A DNA stretch of 64,000 nucleotides from Chersky-840 sp963810195. Lineage in GTDB: Bacteria > Actinomycetota > Acidimicrobiia > Acidimicrobiales > UBA8190. The stretch lies in the NCBI GenBank assembly GCA_963810195.1, contig CAWEMO010000002.1:620001-684000 (forward strand), in the 5' to 3' direction. The position numbers were made by a program, and so were the translations under genes. Shown piece by piece: positions 61,091 to 64,000 of this stretch; within the stretch, counting starts at the first letter, position 1; each line of letters opens with the position of its first letter. The notes beneath the pieces are model-generated. The model saw nothing but the letters and a program-made list of their open reading frames with translations. It had not been told where the DNA came from and did no database searches.

Positions 61091-61114
61091 GCCCGTACGA
61101 GGCGCGCCCGGAGA

Positions 61115-61432
61115 TCAGGGAAGCCTGACGTCGCGGCGTTGCGCGGCGAGCTGCCTCTCCTCGTCGGTCAGGGCCGTGACCTTGACAGGAGAGACGACAC
61201 TCCAGTGTTCACCCACCGGGCAGCGCTGCAGTCTCCACCAGCCGAGGCGAATCGCCTTCACCGATGCGCCGGGGACCCAGATCGTGGTGAAGAGATGACC
61301 CTGGCGGCAGCGGACCACGGTGTTGCCGCCGAGGCCCGAGTAGCCCCTGCGCCTCGCCACGATCGTTCCCACCACGTGACCGACCACGATCGTCCCGAGG
61401 ATGGCCCTCTTCTTCTTCGGTGACGAGGTCAA
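61115..61432 (-). CDS. Small conserved actinobacterial protein
   Basis: A 105-residue protein with TVVRCRQGHLFTTIWVPG, a CxxGH/PxGEHW pattern (RCRQGH and CPVGEHW) and the end LTDEERQLAAQRRDV. The Cys/His pairs suggest a small zinc site. TTG at 61432 overlaps the stop of the LLM gene (TTGA), so it is coupled to it. I know similar actinobacterial proteins of unknown function but no name. Confidence 0.72.
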   Translation of the reverse strand: MTSSPKKKRAILGTIVVGHVVGTIVARRRGYSGLGGNTVVRCRQGHLFTTIWVPGASVKAIRLGWWRLQRCPVGEHWSVVSPVKVTALTDEERQLAAQRRDVRLP

Positions 61433-62463
61433 AGCAGGAGCTCTGCCATCATGCGCAACGTGTCGGGACTGCCCGCCACGAGCAGGGTGGTGGCGATCGA
61501 CTCCTGCCACGCGGAGAGCTCGTCTCGGATCTTCCCCCGAGGGCCGATGAGGGCGATCTTCTCCACCATCGAGGTCGGCACGGCCGCGGCGGCCTCGTCC
61601 TTGTGGCCGTCGAGGTAGAGCTCTTGGATCTTGTGCGCCTCGGCCTCGAAGCCCATGCGGACGAACACGTCGAAGTGGAAGTTCATCTCCTTGGCGCCCA
61701 TACCGCCGATGTACAGAGCGAGCATGGGCCGGTACAGGTCCGCGGCCCGTTCGACGTCGTCGTCCACCACGGTGGGGCAGAAGGCGATGACCTCGAAGTC
61801 TGCGGCCTTGCATCGGGCGACGGGCCGGGCGAACCCCTCGTCGAGGGCGGCGGAGAACTCGCTCATGTGGGCGGGGGAGAAGAAGATCGGGAACCAGCCG
61901 TCGGCGATCTCGGCGGCCAGCGCCACGTTCTTGGGCCCTTCGGCCCCGAGGACGATCGGGATGTCGTTGCGCAGCGGGTGGACGATGGGCTTGAGCGGCT
62001 TGCCCAGGCCGGTGCCCCCGGGGTACGGCAGCGGGTAGTGGGGTCCGGGGTTGGTGACCGGAGCCTTGCGGGCGAGCACCTGGCGGACGATCGACACGTA
62101 CTCACGTGTCCGCGCCAGGGGCTTGGGGAACGGCTGGCCGTACCAGCCCTCGACGACCTGCGGACCCGAGACCCCCAGGCCGAGGACCAGCCGCCCACCG
62201 CAGAGGTGGTCGAGGGTCAACGCGGCCATGGCCATGGCGGTCGGGGTCCGAGCCGACAGCTGGCACAGGGCCGTGCCGAGCCGCACACGGGTGGTGCGCG
62301 ACCCCCACCAGGCCAGCGGGGTGAGGGCGTCGGAGCCGTAGGCCTCGGCTGTCCACACCGAGTCGAAGCCGAGGCGCTCGGCCTCCGCCACCAGCTCGGG
62401 GGCATTGGCGGGGGGGCCGGCGCCCCAGTACCCCAGTTGCAGTCCGAGCTTCAGGCTCGCCAT
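61429..62463 (-). CDS. F420-dependent LLM-class oxidoreductase
   Basis: A 344-residue luciferase-like TIM-barrel protein: SLKLGLQLGYWGAGPP, SVWTAEAYGSDALTPLAWWG and GGRLVLGLGVSGPQVVEGWY. It uses deazaflavin F420 by family rule; the substrate is unknown. It resembles mycobacterial Rv3520c-type enzymes that lie in the cholesterol-catabolic region (from memory). A P450 and another LLM gene lie upstream on the same strand. Confidence 0.87.
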   Translation of the reverse strand: MASLKLGLQLGYWGAGPPANAPELVAEAERLGFDSVWTAEAYGSDALTPLAWWGSRTTRVRLGTALCQLSARTPTAMAMAALTLDHLCGGRLVLGLGVSGPQVVEGWYGQPFPKPLARTREYVSIVRQVLARKAPVTNPGPHYPLPYPGGTGLGKPLKPIVHPLRNDIPIVLGAEGPKNVALAAEIADGWFPIFFSPAHMSEFSAALDEGFARPVARCKAADFEVIAFCPTVVDDDVERAADLYRPMLALYIGGMGAKEMNFHFDVFVRMGFEAEAHKIQELYLDGHKDEAAAAVPTSMVEKIALIGPRGKIRDELSAWQESIATTLLVAGSPDTLRMMAELLL

Positions 62464-62515
62464 CGGGGCCTCCTCGTGCAGTCGAGCGGGCAAGGCGGAC
62501 GCAGGTGCGTGCGGG

Positions 62516-63424
62516 TCATCGCATCTTGGCCAGGATTTCGTCGGCGAACCGAGCCGACGCGTCGAGCCGGGCCTGCAATTGCACCTGGGGCGGATCCGAC
62601 GGGTCGACCTTGGCCACCATCGCCGGCGCGCACAGGGTGTCGGTGACGCCGAAGTCCTCCTCGAAGCTCCGGTACAGGTCCGCGTCGGGCCTGGCCCACA
62701 GCGACAGGTAGATCGAGAACGGCTCGTTCTCGCGCCCTGCCACCCGGCGTTGCTCGGCGAGCTCGGCGAGGTACGTGCGGGCCTGGTCGGGCTTGTACGC
62801 CCCCGCAGCCACCCAGCCGTCGCACAACGTGGCGGCACGGCGCAGGGCCGGTGCGGAGTGGCCGCCGCCGATGATGGGGATCGGGCGGGGAGGAGAAGGC
62901 TCCATGCGCATGGCGGGCACGTCGTAGTGGGGGCCGTGGTACTCGACCCAGCCCCCGGCCCACAGAGCCCGCAGCGCGGGGATCATGTCATCGAGCCGCT
63001 TCCCCCGGGTATGGAAGTCCTGTCCGGTGGCCACGAATTCCTCCTCGCACCACCCGACCCCCACGCCGAGGGCCACGCGCCCCGACGAGACCACGGCCGC
63101 GGTGCCCACCTGCTTGGCCACCGTGACGAGGTCGCGGGCGGGAGCGATGTAGACGCCCGTCGTGAACTCGACGCGTTCGGTGACCGCGGCCATTGCGGAG
63201 ATGAGGCACCACGGGTCGGGCCAGTGCGTGTCGGGGTCCCAGTGGTCCCCGAAGCCCGGAGCACCGTCCTCGCGCGTCGAATAGGTGTACCGGGACTGGC
63301 GATCGCGGGGGAAGAACATGTGGTCCGACACGTAGATGCCGTCGTATCCCTGCGTGTCGGCGGCCTTGGCCAGCTCGAGGGCGTGCAGCGTGGGCAAGAA
63401 CGTCACCGCCTGATGGAATCGCAT
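62516..63424 (-). CDS. F420-dependent LLM-class oxidoreductase (second)
   Basis: A 302-residue luciferase-like protein: ALELAKAADTQGYDGIYVSD, RVALGVGVGWCEEEFVATG and RRAATLCDGWVAAG. It belongs to the same superfamily as the protein at 61429 but is only distantly related within the window. F420 is the expected cofactor. It precedes that gene by 52 bp and follows the P450. Confidence 0.86.
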   Translation of the reverse strand: MRFHQAVTFLPTLHALELAKAADTQGYDGIYVSDHMFFPRDRQSRYTYSTREDGAPGFGDHWDPDTHWPDPWCLISAMAAVTERVEFTTGVYIAPARDLVTVAKQVGTAAVVSSGRVALGVGVGWCEEEFVATGQDFHTRGKRLDDMIPALRALWAGGWVEYHGPHYDVPAMRMEPSPPRPIPIIGGGHSAPALRRAATLCDGWVAAGAYKPDQARTYLAELAEQRRVAGRENEPFSIYLSLWARPDADLYRSFEEDFGVTDTLCAPAMVAKVDPSDPPQVQLQARLDASARFADEILAKMR

Positions 63425-63472
63425 GGAACCAGTCTCTCCTCGTCGTCGCCCGCCGCCTGCGGCGACCGCTCG

Positions 63473-64000
63473 TCAGCGCCCGACCGGTGCGCCGGGGCTG
63501 AAGGCGATGGGAAGGTGCTTCACCCCGTTGATGAACGCGGACTGGAGGCGTTGCGGCTCGCCGTCGAGGTGCAGGTCGGGCATGCGGTCGAGGAGATGTT
63601 GGAACATGACCCGGATCTCCATGCGGGCCAGGTTGGTTCCCAGGCAGAAATGCGGGCCTCCGCCGCCGAAGGCCATGTGCGGGTTGGGGGACCTGCCGAT
63701 ATCGAAGGTGTCAGGGTTCTCGAAGACGTCCTCGTCACGGTTGGCCGAGATGTGGAAGAAGACCACCTTCTCGTCCTCCCCGATCTTCTGGCCCCGGATC
63801 TCGACCGGTCCGGTCGTCTGGCGGCGGAAGTTCATGACGGGCGTGACGAAGCGCAACATCTCGTCGGTGGCCGTCGGCAGGAGTGTCCGGTCGGCCAGCA
63901 GGCGCTGCCACTGGTCGGGGTTCTCGAAGAAGGCGTGCATGGCGCCCGAGATGAGATTGCGCGTCGTTTCGTTGCCGGCCACGGTGAGGAGGAGGAAGAA
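63473..64000 (-). CDS. Cytochrome P450, 3' part (CYP125/142-like), runs off the window
   Basis: The C-terminal ~175 residues of a P450 are present; the 5' part lies beyond the window. Visible are the I-helix TVAGNETTRN, TPVMNFRRQTTGPVEIRG, ISANRDEDVF, the heme loop FGGGGPHFCLGTNLARME with its Cys, and an INGVKHLP end. The pattern NFRR/ANRDE and the ending recall CYP125/142-type steroid and lipid terminal hydroxylases. Same strand as the two LLM genes. Confidence 0.87.
   Translation of the reverse strand, partial: FFLLLTVAGNETTRNLISGAMHAFFENPDQWQRLLADRTLLPTATDEMLRFVTPVMNFRRQTTGPVEIRGQKIGEDEKVVFFHISANRDEDVFENPDTFDIGRSPNPHMAFGGGGPHFCLGTNLARMEIRVMFQHLLDRMPDLHLDGEPQRLQSAFINGVKHLPIAFSPGAPVGR

Noticed and set aside
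1..64000. Possible tRNA, rRNA, CRISPR, transposon or prophage genes
   Set aside because: No cloverleaf-like, regularly spaced repeat, transposase, integrase or phage structural gene was found in either strand on reading.

Overview
The window is high-GC actinobacterial DNA. Genus-independent markers are a BldD-type regulator, two F420-type luciferase-like oxidoreductases, a mycothiol-type MDMPI-fold protein paired with a sigma factor, a KstR-like operator at a fatty acyl-CoA degradation locus, and abundant SnoaL/NTF2-like and alpha-beta-barrel proteins. A soil or freshwater Acidimicrobiia-like organism fits best, but this is inference from gene content alone. No rRNA, tRNA, CRISPR array, insertion sequence, phage or plasmid gene was seen.

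Layout. 1-8.6 kb: BldD-like regulator, aldo/keto reductase, a large GT-C-like membrane protein, a secreted lipoprotein, a chloramphenicol-phosphotransferase-like kinase, a truncated AraC gene with its VOC partner, and a HAD phosphatase. 8.7-19 kb: carbohydrate-active genes (two GH1 beta-glucosidases, one secreted GH5 endoglycoceramidase-like enzyme) mixed with an ArsR/SRPBCC pair, DUF899, a BBE-type FAD oxidase, an MBL hydrolase, DedA and an HD protein. 19-22.4 kb: a 5'-3' exonuclease and an aldehyde dehydrogenase-DUF779 operon with a long leader. 23.4-29.3 kb: a tightly packed plus-strand operon of acyl-CoA ligase, tandem alpha-beta-barrel protein, SDR, ThuA-like protein, two more barrel proteins and a methyltransferase. 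This is the best candidate here for an undescribed pathway. 29.4-36.5 kb: L,D-transpeptidase, lipid-binding and hydrolase genes, and a sigma factor with its putative regulator. 36.7-39.7 kb: a frameshifted COG4280-like membrane protein and a paralogue of the first GT-C-like protein. 39.7-46 kb: beta-oxidation locus (acyl-CoA synthetase, FadA3-like thiolase, divergent acyl-CoA dehydrogenase pair, trans-acting enoyl-reductase-like protein). 46-55.8 kb: padR-controlled ABC exporter, second sigma factor, RDD protein, secreted protein. 56.3-64 kb: zinc alcohol dehydrogenase, two broken genes (SMP-30 and FMN reductase), a cupin/NTF2 operon divergent from a TetR gene, and two LLM oxidoreductases followed by a CYP125/142-like P450 that runs off the window.

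Taken together the genes describe an aerobic heterotroph that degrades lipids or steroids and glycosides, with dense local regulation. Four genes are visibly broken (AraC, COG4280, SMP-30, FMN reductase). Because some lesions are single-base, assembly error cannot be excluded. Two junctions carry mini-ORFs that seem to relay translation between genes (27.8 kb and 60.45 kb).
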